From: Amoebidium appalachense
Lineage: Eukaryota > Ichthyosporea
NCBI GenBank assembly: GCA_963693365.1
Contig: CAVNZM010000013.1
Coordinates: 5,022,001 to 5,086,000 of the forward strand
Reading direction: 5' to 3'
DNA: 64,000 bases
Part shown: one piece after another, positions 1-40,910 of the stretch
Numbering within the stretch: the first letter of the stretch is position 1
How the letters are laid out: each line of letters opens with the position of its first letter
Program-made: the position numbers and the translations under genes
Notes under the pieces: generated by a model
Told to the model about the DNA's origin: nothing
Databases searched by the model: none
Seen by the model: the letters and a program-made list of their open reading frames with translations, nothing else

Positions 1-15871
<15,871 letters not shown>

Positions 15872-15914
15872 CTGGTACACCACCTTTATAAGTGTTAAAC
15901 TTAATCACCTCCCC

Positions 15915-15935
<21 letters not shown>

Positions 15936-15945
<10 letters not shown>

Positions 15946-16118
15946 AAAAAAAAAAAAAAAGAAGAAGAAGAAGAAAAAAAGAAAGAAAGGAAGGCGGAAA
16001 AAAAAAGAAAAAATCGAGTTGCACGCAAAAAAAAAAAAAAAAAAAAAAAAGAAGAAGAAGAAGAAGAAAAAAAGAAAGAAAGGAAGGCGGAAAAAAAAAG
16101 AAAAAATCGAGTTGCACG
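15936..16118. repeat. 93-bp tandem duplication within a poly-A/GAA tract
   Basis: The A-run, (GAA)n, GAAAGGAAGGCGG and ATCGAGTTGCACG block appears twice with a 93-bp period (GGCGG ends at 15997 and 16090). It follows a ~30-bp poly-C tract. Confidence 0.85.
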
Positions 16119-16442
16119 TTTTTAAAAGTAAATGGTATGCCCATTCGATCTTCCACGTAGAAATCTCCCTCCTTTAGGTGCTTGCCCCCCTCCCCCCCCC
16201 CCCCCCCCCCCACCCACCCACCCACCCACCCACCCACCCACCCACCCACACACCCACCCACCCACACACACACACACCTCGCCCACCTGCCAGTTTACTA
16301 CCATTTCTTCCCTTTTCAACCAACAAATCTACTCCCTACTCCCCCCCTCCCCCTCCCCCCCCCCTCCCCCCCCCCCCCCCCCCCCCCCCCGCCCGCCCTC
16401 CCCTCTCCCGACACACACACAGACACACACACACACACCGGG

Positions 16443-16474
<32 letters not shown>

Positions 16475-16628
16475 AACAACGCAGATGTTTCTCGCTACTG
16501 TTACGGGGAAAAAATATGCCCCACCAGCAACATATCTCCAGCACAGACAGCACGGGCTTACCTCCGTGCCCGCATCTTCATTCATGTTCTCTGCAGCTGC
16601 ATGGGCAGAAGTTCACAAAGATCTGGAT

Positions 16629-16659
<31 letters not shown>

Positions 16660-17703
16660 GGAGAAAGGGGGGAAGGGGGGATGCACTTGTGTTACGTGTA
16701 CGCCAATAAATTGGATGTAGTAGCATTCAAACTGCTTTGCAGTGTTCAATGCTTCGATTGGCAGATCCCCAGTAAGCAGTGATGCGCGCCAAGCATCACA
16801 CCTATAACATCACCCCAATTTTTTTGTAGCAAGATGTTTTCTTTGCATGCAGTGAACCCGTATCATGCAAGTACTCAGCTACTAGCAGTCACCCGATTCT
16901 TCTACCTCTGCCCGCTGCATGAGTCCTAAGACTCGCAGTGTATAAACTCGTCCCTCTTGTTTGCACGCAATCACAGTCTGCACAAAACGGGAAGCGGGAA
17001 GGGACAACTTCATTCTTTTTCAATTCTTTCTTTCTTTCTTTCTTTCTTTCTTTATCTTTTCTTTCTTTCTTTCTTTCTTATTCTTTTTTTTTTCCTGGGG
17101 GGCGGGGGGGTTGGGGGGGGGGGTGGGAAGGGAGGGCTAGGCAGTGTGTGTGTGGGGGGGGGGGGGGGGGGGGGGGGGCAGGGGGTGGGGATAAGTAAAT
17201 GGCAAATGTTAATACCCCTCTCTACTCTTCAAACTCAAACCCCCCTCCCCCCCAACCTCCCACGTGGGTCCCTGCTGTCCTACATGCCCTTTCTTTCTTT
17301 ACGACTGCACAAGAAAAAATGGCGGCACACTACCAACCTCACCACCAGCCAGCCATGGCCATGCCCTTGACTTATGCCCTCGAAGTGAAGGTAGAACAAG
17401 CAAACACATGCAGTGCGAACGGCTATTAGATGGTGACTTGCTAGAGATTTTTCCAACCACAATCACCAGCACCAGTGCTACCAACGTCGTCATCGAAAAA
17501 AAAAAAAGAAAAAAAGAAAAAAAAGAACACCAAAAGTAACAAGCCATATACGCACACGTAGGCCCACACCGGCCGATCCCACTACCGACCCCATTCACCA
17601 ATACGCGAGAACCAAGCCGCAGATGGCATCAGTGTCGAGTCAACAGAGCACAATTTGGCAGTTGGAACTTATGCTATACACCTTACATCCTTAGGGTTGT
17701 GCG

Positions 17704-18022
<319 letters not shown>

Positions 18023-19136
18023 TAAGGCCACGATCTTGAAAAATCTGTACACAGCCAAGGCACGAGGGTTACGTATGGTAGGATGCTAACGTGCAAAAGT
18101 AAGAATGCAGGATGTCAGAAGAGCCGCCTATTTGGGTCAGGTTTGACATAACATCTTTGCACTTTATAGCGTATGCCCTTTTTTCGGCTCCGTGCATTAT
18201 GCTGTGCTGTCGTTGCTCACTATAATATGGCTGCCTGTCATCCCACCTGAGTGGAATCCAGATTCACAATCTCGATAGTCCGAATAAACAAAGTACCATC
18301 CCGAGTGTCATTATCACAGGAACCTCTTTATTAGCGTAAATCTTTCATAATGACCGTAAATATATGTGCTAATATTCTTTGCTTTGTGCTTTACACTCGG
18401 TGGGTGGGGTTTCAAAGAACGTGGGTCATACCTCAACCTGAAGATGCCCGTCCAGGCTATGGGGTGAGGAATCGTTCCTTGGAGGGCTAGCACAGGGCAG
18501 CAAACCCATCTACGCCTCTCCTTCGGTTAAAGCAGATGAAGTTCTTCGTAGTCATGTAAGAAAACACCGAACAAGTGAACGGTTCTACGATAAAGATCCC
18601 AAAGAACAAACCACAAATCCCTGTACAAGTCCAGGATCGACGTGTCACAGCTACACCTTGGGCTTCTAAGTGATTAATGATATCTGTATTATGGCAATAG
18701 GGCTTCTCACTTACATGCATATGTATTGGAAACCTTTGTATGTTCAGATCTATATGTTCGGTTTTGGACTCGGATTTGCTTGGTTTCATGCAAAGTATAT
18801 TCTGCAGCTGAAGCTTCGTTTCTGTGCACCGGCCTTGCACACACTGTTCGGCACTTCAATCTTGTTGGTGCGCAGCGCACCACAGAACCTGGCATAGTCC
18901 ATAAATAGTGACGTCATAGTTTTAGAAGGAGTGGTCTCGGTGCATATACGTATACTATGACGTGTACGTGCTATGCTTACTGGATCTACCATGAATACTC
19001 ATGCAGTAGAACCTGGATCACCACCATTTTATTTTGAGAATAAATGACTCATTATCTTGAAGCCACTTGAAGAGTCAAATAACACTGTACCTTGCCAGCC
19101 GCCGCTGGACATACATACACAATGATATGATACATA

Positions 19137-19186
19137 TTCCCGCCATATTACTGCACATCATCAAGTTCCCGCCATATTACTGCACG
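19137..19186. promoter_or_regulatory. Duplicated TTCCCGCCATATTACTGCAC element upstream of VPS4
   Basis: The 20-mer occurs twice, 30 bp apart, about 700 bp upstream of the VPS4 start. TTCCCGCC resembles the E2F/DP consensus. The function is inferred only from the motif and its duplication. Confidence 0.35.
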
Positions 19187-19865
19187 AAAGAGGCACATTT
19201 AGAGTTATTGTTTTTAGACTAAACGCATCTGGCTCAGTGAAATGATTGGACCAAATCCCATTTATGATCTTTGGTTATTTTTAGCATCCCTGATTGGTAA
19301 AGTTGCTATATTTAGGATCGGGGCTTCAAATTGTCCGTGGCTTTCACCCCAGTGTATTTGTTCATAGGGGGAGGACTTTCATGTGGGCTGTATTTTGAGC
19401 TCCACGGACCTTTCCAAACCTCATGGTATATTTATTGATTTCATTTATGAGCATCTAATTTTTGCAAGGATTTTTGGATGACGCCATGGCTCACAGCCTC
19501 ACAGCCTCACACACTTGTGCTGTCGACGACATGACAGGGTGCGAATCGGCTTGTAATGGGCCAATACGGAAGAACCTGATTGGCCAAGGCCCAACTATGA
19601 CATCATCCTTGGGCTTGGGGGCCGGCTCAGTCAAAATTTCTGTGTCACCGTTTACGGTTTGCAACGTTTTTGTCTCGAGCTTCGTGAGTCAGAGAGTGGT
19701 CGATGCTGAGTTTAACCATAAGTAAAGTAAAGTATACAAGGCTTGGGAGCACCACTTTTCGGTGAATAGGTGACAAGTTATAGCAGGGCTTCTTTGTGTT
19801 GTACGATTTACGGTCGGTCTATCAACTAAAGTAGTTGGCCTGTGCGGAGCTGGAGACGTGCAACC

Positions 19866-31493
<11,628 letters not shown>

Positions 31494-31684
31494 GCAAGCA
31501 AAAGAAACGAAACATGTTTTGTCTGCAGATACATTGGATAATGATGGCTATTTCAAATTCGTTAGACCATGGGTTGTTTCCAATTGTCTTGCCGTGGATT
31601 GTATCCATTCCATTTACAGATAGTTTGGTGGTTGTCTTGAAGAAATTTTCAATTTTGTTTTCCCTTTTTGTTTTCTTTGGAGGA

Positions 31685-31717
<33 letters not shown>

Positions 31718-31719
<2 letters not shown>

Positions 31720-32138
31720 TGAATGCGGAACACAGTACGAAGTACGCATAGACGATGAGAAGCATGATGCAGGACACATGCAAAGGCAAACATTCAAGTA
31801 TGCAGCATCAGCCATGCGCACAGTATGCGTCATAAGCAGAGCCCATCCTCAGGGAGGGCCCAAGTCATCAATTGCGTCTGAGTTTCGACCCCTTAGCCCG
31901 CGTATATACGACGCTCCAACTCAGACAGCAGCATCAACTGAACTTGGGTGGGTCAACCCGTCTTGATCAAAGACGAGCAGGGTTGCTTATGCAAGCAAGG
32001 TGAGCAAAACGGTGAAGATGTGTGTGCAAACTAATGCAGTGCAGCGACAAACGCGTATGTGCTTACAGATGCACGACACAGAGCAACCATGCCCGGTTGC
32101 ATGGAAGTAAAGATGTCTCCACACAGTGGTCTGTCCTG
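31718..32138 (-). mobile_element. Dispersed repeat family, extended copy A of a tandem pair
   Basis: The reverse complement carries the family core (GGGTCGAAACTC, GAGGATGGGCTCTGCTTATG, TACTTCGTACTGTG, CATTCAAA) and runs into poly-C. It extends about 160 bp further 5' than the 23715 copy. Same sequence as copy B 452 bp downstream, by eye without mismatch. Confidence 0.75.
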
Positions 32139-32169
32139 AAAGGACACCTCTGAAAGAAGACAGGGGGGG

Positions 32170-32590
32170 TTTGAATGCGGAACACAGTACGAAGTACGCA
32201 TAGACGATGAGAAGCATGATGCAGGACACATGCAAAGGCAAACATTCAAGTATGCAGCATCAGCCATGCGCACAGTATGCGTCATAAGCAGAGCCCATCC
32301 TCAGGGAGGGCCCAAGTCATCAATTGCGTCTGAGTTTCGACCCCTTAGCCCGCGTATATACGACGCTCCAACTCAGACAGCAGCATCAACTGAACTTGGG
32401 TGGGTCAACCCGTCTTGATCAAAGACGAGCAGGGTTGCTTATGCAAGCAAGGTGAGCAAAACGGTGAAGATGTGTGTGCAAACTAATGCAGTGCAGCGAC
32501 AAACGCGTATGTGCTTACAGATGCACGACACAGAGCAACCATGCCCGGTTGCATGGAAGTAAAGATGTCTCCACACAGTGGTCTGTCCTG
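32170..32590 (-). mobile_element. Dispersed repeat family, extended copy B of a tandem pair
   Basis: 421 bp repeating 31718-32138. Here the 3' poly-C tail is only seven C long (reverse complement), against about 30 in copy A. A short duplicated piece (GGGGCATTTGGCTTTGAA) around a G run follows at 32592-32670. Confidence 0.75.
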
Positions 32591-33486
32591 TGGGGCATTT
32601 GGCTTTGAAATATTTGTATTTGAGGAGGGGGGGGGGGGGGGGGGGGGCATTTGGCTTTGAATTATTTGTAATGTAGATGTATGTGTAAGTTCAGTGACTT
32701 GCTGTGTGTGGTGCTGTGAGAGAAAATTCGCTCGTTCTGTGTGAGTAGGGTTGCATGTTGACTGTACTAAATGCAGTTCGTGTCGGACGCCGTTAGCTGG
32801 TTTATAATAACATTGCTAATACAGGTTGTGCGCGCGCATGCACTAAATATGACATATATATACACAGGCGCATACGTGGACTTGCAGGAGCCTGAGAGAA
32901 AATGGATATGATAGGCTTGTTTGGCTGAGTGGGTTTCAAGAATTCGAATGTGTAGTACTTGCGAAACTAAATATTGTCAGTCACCACTTTGGGCACTTCG
33001 GTAGAGGGTGAGTGGTAGCTGACAGGCTGACAAGAGCAGGAAACTCGGGGGCCGTGCCCGTAACTAAACCAAGCTTTTTAAAACCATGATATTCAGTCCA
33101 CCACGTCAGAATAACAAGAAAGTGAAATAGCAGTTGCCCCCCCCCCCCTCCCCCCCCCACACACACAAACACGCGCATATGGGAACACCGGTACCACCAC
33201 CACCGCCATTGAATATCCAACGTGTCTGCTGTAGTACATTTACTACGGTTTTATTCAGGCCCGGGCCAGATCCAATTTATATCCGGCACTAGGCGTGCAT
33301 GGCCCAGGCCCATGAGGCCCCCCCCTCCTCCTCCTCCCTCTCTCTCTCTCTCTCCTCCCTCCCCCCCCCCCCCCCCCCCACCCACCACCACCACCACCAC
33401 CCCACCCCACACCCACCCACCCACCCACCCACGTGCACACCCATGTGCAGTGCACACAAACACGTCAAACAAGGATTCCGAAACAG

Positions 33487-33520
<34 letters not shown>

Positions 33521-33852
33521 AATATCGGCTTAAAGAAGTACGAGTGAGTGCGAACACCGTGCACAAGACTCCCACGACGCATGCACAAAATCCAGCAAAT
33601 AGAATGTTTTCAGCCTGGGGCGCTTGCGATTGGGGCATACAAATACCGCTCGGCTGCTTGAGCTCATATGCAGCATGTGTTTTCCGTGAGGCCACGTACC
33701 CGACCGACACAGCGAAACACATGCGCACACAGCCACACACACACATATGTACACCCTGTTAACTGACATCTGTCAGTATTCCCCCAACCACGGCCGCTTT
33801 TGTTTGCATCATGACTCACGGTGGTAACTGTTGTCGTTTGCTTCAAAGATTA

Positions 33853-33892
33853 GGAAGGGGTGGGGGAGGAGGTGAGGAATGGGGGGAGAGAA

Positions 33893-33927
<35 letters not shown>

Positions 33928-34240
33928 GAGGGAGAGGGGAGGAAGGGGGGGGGGAGGGGGGGGGGGGGGGGGGGGGTACGTGTATACATCGGGGCAAAAT
34001 GAATGGGGAGACTCCCAAAAGGGGGCTATCTACGGTGGAGGGATGGGGTAAAGGACATCGCAGGAGCCTAGGAGGCTGCTGAGCAAAAGAAATCAAAAGG
34101 GGGAGGCAGGGAGGGGGGGGGGGGGGAGGGGGGGGGAGAGGAGGGGGGGGGGGGGGGGGGGGGAAGGAGGAAGCGGGGAAGGGGGAAGAGAGACAGAGAA
34201 AGAGAGAGGGAGAGGGAGAGGAGAGGGAGGGGGGGGGGGG

Positions 34241-34275
<35 letters not shown>

Positions 34276-34286
34276 GGAGAGACTCT

Positions 34287-34324
<38 letters not shown>

Positions 34325-34362
34325 AGGGAGGGACAGAGAGAGAGGGAGAGTCTCAGAGAGAG

Positions 34363-34432
<70 letters not shown>

Positions 34433-34480
34433 GGAGAGGGGGGGGGGGGGGGGGGGGGGGGGGGGAGAAAGGCAGGAGAG
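33853..34480. repeat. Polypurine (G/GA) tract, about 630 bp
   Basis: Almost pure G and AG on the plus strand, with a brief complex interruption at 33977-34105; includes several G runs above 25 bp and AG repeats at 34355-34421. Intergenic. Confidence 0.9.
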
Positions 34481-35051
34481 AATTCGGAATGCACGAGAGC
34501 ATGCCAGCAACCACGTAGTCACATCACCCTATAAACTGCTGTATAGTCGTCATCCTCCCCCCTCACCCCTCCCCCCCCCTCCCTTCCCCCCCCCCCCCCC
34601 CCCCCCTCCCCACCTCTCCACCCCGCCTGCCATATATGAAGAAAGAAAATTTTTTGAAGGCACGGTCTTACTTCCAACCCCGTTGGGTTGGCATGGCAAA
34701 AGATGATCCAATGTGCATGCCTGCGCACTTGCATGTCAACGTGTGCGCTTTCGCCCGCCACATGGCACATGTTGCACGAATCAGCAGTATGGTGTGAGTG
34801 GGTGTACTTGTAGAAGTGCATATGCTCACCGCAATGTGACACGTGCCACACTCACATCCAAACCCACACACACACACCGAGTCTCCTCGTTGTGACAAAG
34901 AAGTTGTGGCAAACACATCGTGATATTGATCGATGCAGCACTGTGGCATAGTGATTCTTTCACCTCGCAAGTCTGTGAGACTTCAGCTCGTTGTATGCAT
35001 AAGCTAGAAATTATTAATTGGTTGAAATCTAGAAGGAAGCTAGTAAAATAA

Positions 35052-35086
<35 letters not shown>

Positions 35087-35347
35087 CGCCCGCCCGCCCG
35101 CCTGTCTATCCACTGCCCACCTTCCCCCCGCCCCTTGCCAAATGGGGCAGCCGCTTTCCCCGAAATCTCACTTCGAGAAGCTTGTTTCCTTCGGCCGATT
35201 ACAACCCCCAACCCCCTACCCCCCCACCCCCACCCACACCCAAACCATCACCATCACCACACACACACACATCACGCGGTTACTTGCAATTGGAATAAAA
35301 GACCAGCATCTAGTATGACAATGTGTGCATGCTTTTGGCATCTTTTC

Positions 35348-35398
<51 letters not shown>

Positions 35399-35702
35399 GA
35401 GGGGGATCTTCATGTGTGAAGTGTGGTGTTTTGTGCACTACAGCGCAGTAATAGTGCACGACGCCTTTGCAGGGGTTTCGTAAAGAGGGAGATGGGCGGG
35501 CCCGGTGTCTACTATCCTTGACCGTATCTTACCCGGCACTACGTATAAATATTATTTGTGCAGGAGGCCTAGGACATACATGTACCCACGTATCTATTTA
35601 AACGGCTTATCTGGGCGAAGGGGATAAGGTTCTCGAAGGGAGGTTTCTAATAATGCCCCAATGAGCAAGGGGCAGGAGGTGGGCGGTGGGCCCGGCCCCG
35701 GT

Positions 35703-35742
<40 letters not shown>
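35703..35742. repeat. Poly-G tract, 40 bp
   Basis: Uninterrupted G run in the spacer upstream of the zinc-finger gene. Confidence 0.95.
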
Positions 35743-35744
<2 letters not shown>

Positions 35745-37543
35745 CCAGCCGGAGCAGTATGGCATAATAAACTCTAGACCGACCATAGATATATAGCAGA
35801 CTCTCCGTAACCAACTCCTGAAAGAAACATTACGGGTCGTTGTGGTGGTTTGTGGTCACACGTTTATAGGGCATTATAGACCTAGGGATGGCGATGGGCA
35901 AGATTGGGCCCCACCATGATCACGCTAGATTTAGCCGTGGTTACGAATGTGAGATCCGAGCAGACAGCTGAGAAAAGAAAAAGATGCGAGGGATTCGTAT
36001 AGTGCAGGATAGCACTTCGTTTCCCGGTGACTTGCTCAACATATTGCAAAGAAGAAACAGATGGGAATATTTAGTCAGATGCTTGATGCAATGTCAATGG
36101 CCTGGCCATGGGGACGGTGCCACTTCTCCCTTTCCTCCTCCCCTCCCCCCTCCCCCCGGACCTCCCTGGCGTAGGGGCGTCTCCCCCCTCACCCCGGGCC
36201 TCCCCTTTACTCTCCCTTTCCTACCCCTTTACCCTCCCTCTCCCCCCCCCCCCTCCCTCCCCCCGCCCCCCTCCCCTCCCGCCCCTCCATCATATTCAAG
36301 TTAAGCCCCACTTGACTTGCTAACCGTGGCACCGTTACTGGCAACACCGGGCCATCTCTCAGTTGCATACATCCCCGGCTCGAAGGCAACGCGACCAGGC
36401 CTACTGAGGTGACCACCCTTTTCCCAGAAAAAGCACCCGTGGCCCCCAAGAATAAGTGATTAAATGAAGAAATAATCTACCTTTCAGCAGACTGAGTGTT
36501 TGCCAACACTGTTTGGTTGAACACGTAATTTAGTAAATCTGATTCCGCGGAATCCGGGCGTTCCAAAAGACACGTGGAAGCGTTTGTTCGCTCTTTAAAA
36601 ATTTATCCAGCAGCATGTGGTCCAGCATTCCAACCTTGTCACTCAGTAAAAATTTATCGCATTTATTTGCCCTCCTCAGGCATCGTGACGTCATAGTACA
36701 AAAACGCCACTCGGTTGGATCCGGTAACAAAGCGCGGACTGGAATGTGGGTTTGATTGGCTCTTTGAATGTGTGAGCGTCCAATTATTTGGTGGTTGGAT
36801 CGATAATGAGCGCGTGTCCGATCTTTGATACCGATCCCCAAACGGGCCGAAACGAAGATTTTGCACATCATTTGATAAAAAGACGATTGCTACAGTTCCT
36901 TTTTCCCAGAGAGTGATCTATTTAGTTTCTCACATGTCGTTAGGTGTTGTCGAATGCATCTGCCGCATTTATCGCCAGTTATTGCTTCTTTTTCGTTACC
37001 TTTCCCTTTACAATGGTTTTTCGGGTCGTGGAATGACCATCTTCGACCCGGGACCACATCAAGACTTTGTTTGTGGCCCGTCATTAAAACAGGAATCTAA
37101 GTCATTAATTCAAATAGGGAAATGTTCTCACTCTGCGCCAATCACAACGCGCGCTTATGAATCAGATCGATCTGCAGCGCATCAAGGAAACAAACGGAAA
37201 ACAGAAGCCGTTTTAGCGCACAACGTGCCTCAACGCACATGTTTTGACACCCCAAACAAACACAACCCAAAGGAAGGGATTGCTTATCAGCGCACAAACA
37301 CACGGGAACTTTTGTACTCACATGTATAGTTTTCTTTCCTTTACGAGACAACCATTTCTGGTGTGGCATACGCAAAGGGTTCGTGCGAAGGCGGTTGTTT
37401 TGTCTTGGTGTTTTGAATGTACACAACTTAGATAATTGACAGATCCAAGAGAAAAGTGACACGTTTTCCTGTGTAGTTTCCAGAGCATAGTTCACGGCAA
37501 CCCAAAGGCCTTTTCTGTATTTTTTTTTTACTATTCTTTCAAC

Positions 37544-40500
37544 ATGAGTGCCAACGGCTCACCAGAGCGGGAGGGGACGGGTGGTGTCAAGCGACCACTC
37601 CCCATATCACCCGCACCCCCAACCAGCGGTACAGACTCGAAAAGTCAACAGGATTACTCGGACGATGAAAACGGTAGAAGGCGTCACAGGCGCAAGTTTG
37701 CCGAGCTCTCACGTGATTACATCTGCCCAGTTGGTGACTGCCGTCGGCCTTATGCTAGCAACCACTCCCTTAAACTTCACATGCGCCTCAAGCACATGAA
37801 AATGGTTATGGGCAACAAGATAGTGGCTGTGCCCCGGCAGGCAGGCCCTGTTTATCCGCTCGCTCGTCCCCCAGCCACGCCGAACGGGTCTCTTGCTCCG
37901 CCTGATGGTTCTGAGGGAAGGAATAGGACCCCGAATTCGTTAAAGCATTCACCAGAGATGTCCTCTGAGGATGACTACGCTGCCCTTATTCCTGCTTCAC
38001 CGAAGGTATGTTTTTTGCTGTGTGGTGTATAAGGGGGGGGGGGGGGGGGGGGGAGGGAGGGAGGGGAGGGAGGGGGAGGTGGAAGGGGGAGGGATCTAGG
38101 TGGTTTGGGTTCTAGTTTTGGTACTTGGCTGCTATCCGTGCATGTTTTTTTGTGTTGTGCGACACACTTTTCACTTGTGTCTCTCCTTTTTGCCTCTTTG
38201 TTAATACTGTACGGGAAGGTTTGTTTGGTCCTTCATCCTTTCGAGATTGAGCTCTCATAAACAGAGTTTAGCTCTGTACATTGGTTATCTTGTTGCTTTT
38301 ATTACCTAACTTCCTTTCAGTGGCGTCTATATGGTTCTCGAGGCATGTTTAGTTGTCAAATAGCCCCCTTCCGTTTAGGTTTTTATAAAGTCTGTGTACA
38401 CAACCAATCGGATACTATAGCATGATACACACTTCTTTTGTTGTGACATGTCATTTGACTGAGGGGTGGGCCTGACAGGAGTTTGAGAACATGAGCAACG
38501 AGGACCTGTTTGGGTTGGAGGCTCGTTTGAGCGCAGAGGTACTATTCACCTCCTTTTCTGCCTTATGGTTTACTGCATACAGAAGAGCTCTCTTTAAGTA
38601 CATTCTCTAAACCCCAGTCGCTGTTTTTGGTTCTTTGAAGTCCCGTATCCGTACACACTCCCCTCCCCCCCCCCCCCCCCCCCCCTCCCCTCTCTGGTTT
38701 CTCTCGTCGCGGCTTTCTTTTCCTGCCTTTAAAATCATACCCAAACTCCGAAATTCCCAACTCCCCAGCACTCTGCCATACCACCAAAAGCCAAATAACC
38801 CTTCTCTCCTGGCCGTTTTGACTTCACCACTGTTTTAGTGCTCGAGTTTGAATGCAAGTGCAGCCACACTGTGTACCAGCAACCTATGTCTGCATGTATA
38901 CCAGCACTATGTTGTTCGTCCCCCCTCCCCCCCCCCCCCCCCCCCCCCCCCCCTCCTCTCCCGGCCCCCCCCCCCCCCCCCCCCCCCCCCCCAAAGTCCC
39001 CCTCCTCCCCTTTTACACACATAAGTAGACTTATGTTTATCACATCCCTCTCCACGTTCTACCCCCCCCCCCCCCCCCCCCCCCCCTTCTTCCCTCCCCC
39101 TCCTTCTCGACCCGAGGATTGGGTCGTAATGTTTTACACTCTGTGTTTGATCCATGTGTTCCGTTGTGTTCCTATCTTCGTCATACCAAGCTTTGCATCC
39201 CCCCCTCCCCCCGGCCCCACCCCCACCCCCACCCCACCCCACCCCCTCCCTTCGCGGGGAGGATGGGCTGTGCTTATGTTGTGTACTCGTTTGCACTAAG
39301 GGAAGGTTTTTTTTGCTATGCTGACGGGTTTTTCCACCTTAGGATGGGCAGCTTGCGGCAGACCTTGAAGACATCAGCACCCAGCTGGCATACTACAAGC
39401 AACAGGAGTAAGTGATACATCCTATTCGCCCATCTCTTTGTGTTGTGCGGGAATGTGGCGATTGTTGGATATTTTTTGCCTTTTCCCTCCTCCTCCCTCC
39501 TTCCCCCCCTCTATTCCTTTCTGATTGGGAGGTTTGATTCCCTCCCCCCCCCCCCCCCCCCCCCCCCCCCCACCAAAAAAAAAAAAAGTTTTTGAGGGCA
39601 GAAACTGCAATCTCTATCTTTCTGCACCATAAGGCCCCACTCACAGCGACTCAAGCGGCTCACTTTAGGCATTCAACCCCATTTTTACTCCGCCCTCTCC
39701 CCCTCTCCTTTAGGCATTTAATCCCAACCCCCCCCCTCCCCCCTTCCCCTCCTCCCCTCCCCCCCCCCCCCCCCCCCCCCGGCGGCCTTCCTGCGCCCCG
39801 CCACGCCGTTTCTCACTATTTCCTGTTCCCTCCAGAAACAACAGCAACACGCAAGCCCAAGTGCAGCACCTTCAAACCTCCCGCGATCAAATATGGGAAC
39901 GTAAAGTCGCACTGGAAAGAACCCTCGCCCGCCTCTCCGACACATTCAATGCCCGCCGCTCACAGCTCCCCCCTTCCCCCCACCCGGGCGGTCCCCACCT
40001 CACCGCCCCTGCGATGGGCCCACCCCACACACCACACGGCCGCCACCCATCCCCCCTTATTCCACCCCCCTGCATCCCCCAGGGTCGGGGGGGCACCTCT
40101 CCTCGCCATATGGGCCCCCCTCCGCCCACTCCTATCCCTCCCCACACATCACGGGGCCTGCCTATTCCCCCCACATGCCACCTCCTTCCATCCACCACAG
40201 CCCCTACTCCCCTGCCCCTCACCTCTACCCCCATGCAAGCCCGAGCACGAGGTTCCCTATGCCACCTGTGTCCCCGGGTATTCAGGTATGTGGAAGTAGC
40301 ATTAGAATCTCATTTGCCACATGCTCGCGCGTATGCATGCATACACACACACACACGCACGTGCGCAAAACTATATGCACGTGGATATATCAATACGTGC
40401 ATACCGAAGAAGAATCGGGGGGGGGGGGGGGGGGGAGGAGGGGTGTTTGTGGGTGGGTGGGTACGTGTGTGTGTGTGTTTTTTTTTTTTTTTTTGGGGGG

Positions 40501-40646
40501 GGGGGGGTTGCATAAATTCATATACAAAAAGCAATAAGATATAAGGTTGCTGCTCTTGAGTATTACTACCTCCCCCTCCCTTCTCTTTCAACCATCATTG
40601 TGTTTTCTTTCCTAACTGTGGACTGCGTACTCTGTAACACATTCTA

Positions 40647-40678
<32 letters not shown>

Positions 40679-40857
40679 CCCTGCTTCCTCTCCTTGTTTT
40701 GACTTCGGTTGTGTATCTTTGTTTTTTGGTATGCGACTGTTGAATTCGATTTGGTATGCCACAAAATGTGTTACTGTATACAAGATTTAAGTGACTTTCT
40801 TGAATCACCGGGGAAAGAAAGTAAGAGATGGAGGGAGGGATAGAAGAAATGGTGGGT

Positions 40858-40910
<53 letters not shown>

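Larger units (their letters stand above)
31494..37543. other. Spacer between VPS4 and the zinc-finger gene
   Basis: About 6 kb. It holds the duplicated minus-strand repeat block (31718-32590), a polypurine tract (33853-34480), poly-C/G tracts near 34585, 35055 and 35703, and complex repeat-free sequence at 32680-33130 and 35750-37543. The last part is likely promoter sequence of the zinc-finger gene: TGACGTCA at 36686, GCCAATCAC near 37138. No gene was recognised; the open frames here are short and overlap on both strands. Confidence 0.55.

Noticed and set aside
17319-17390. Plus-strand ATG exon-like stretch MAAHYQPHHQPAMAMPLTYA...EVK followed by GTAGAAC
   Set aside because: Good start context and donor, but no phase-matched downstream plus-strand exon was found before VPS4, which has its own start. 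Left unresolved.
18487-18840. 117-codon minus-strand open frame
   Set aside because: No family resemblance and no splice context; chance frame in complex spacer.
36686-36693. CRE-like palindrome TGACGTCA
   Set aside because: Similar CRE-like sequences occur elsewhere (18910, and even within PARG coding at 56559), so an isolated site is not evidence of regulation.
36913-37329. 138-codon plus-strand open frame upstream of the zinc-finger gene
   Set aside because: No recognisable domain, biased odd composition, overlaps opposite-strand frames; more likely promoter sequence.
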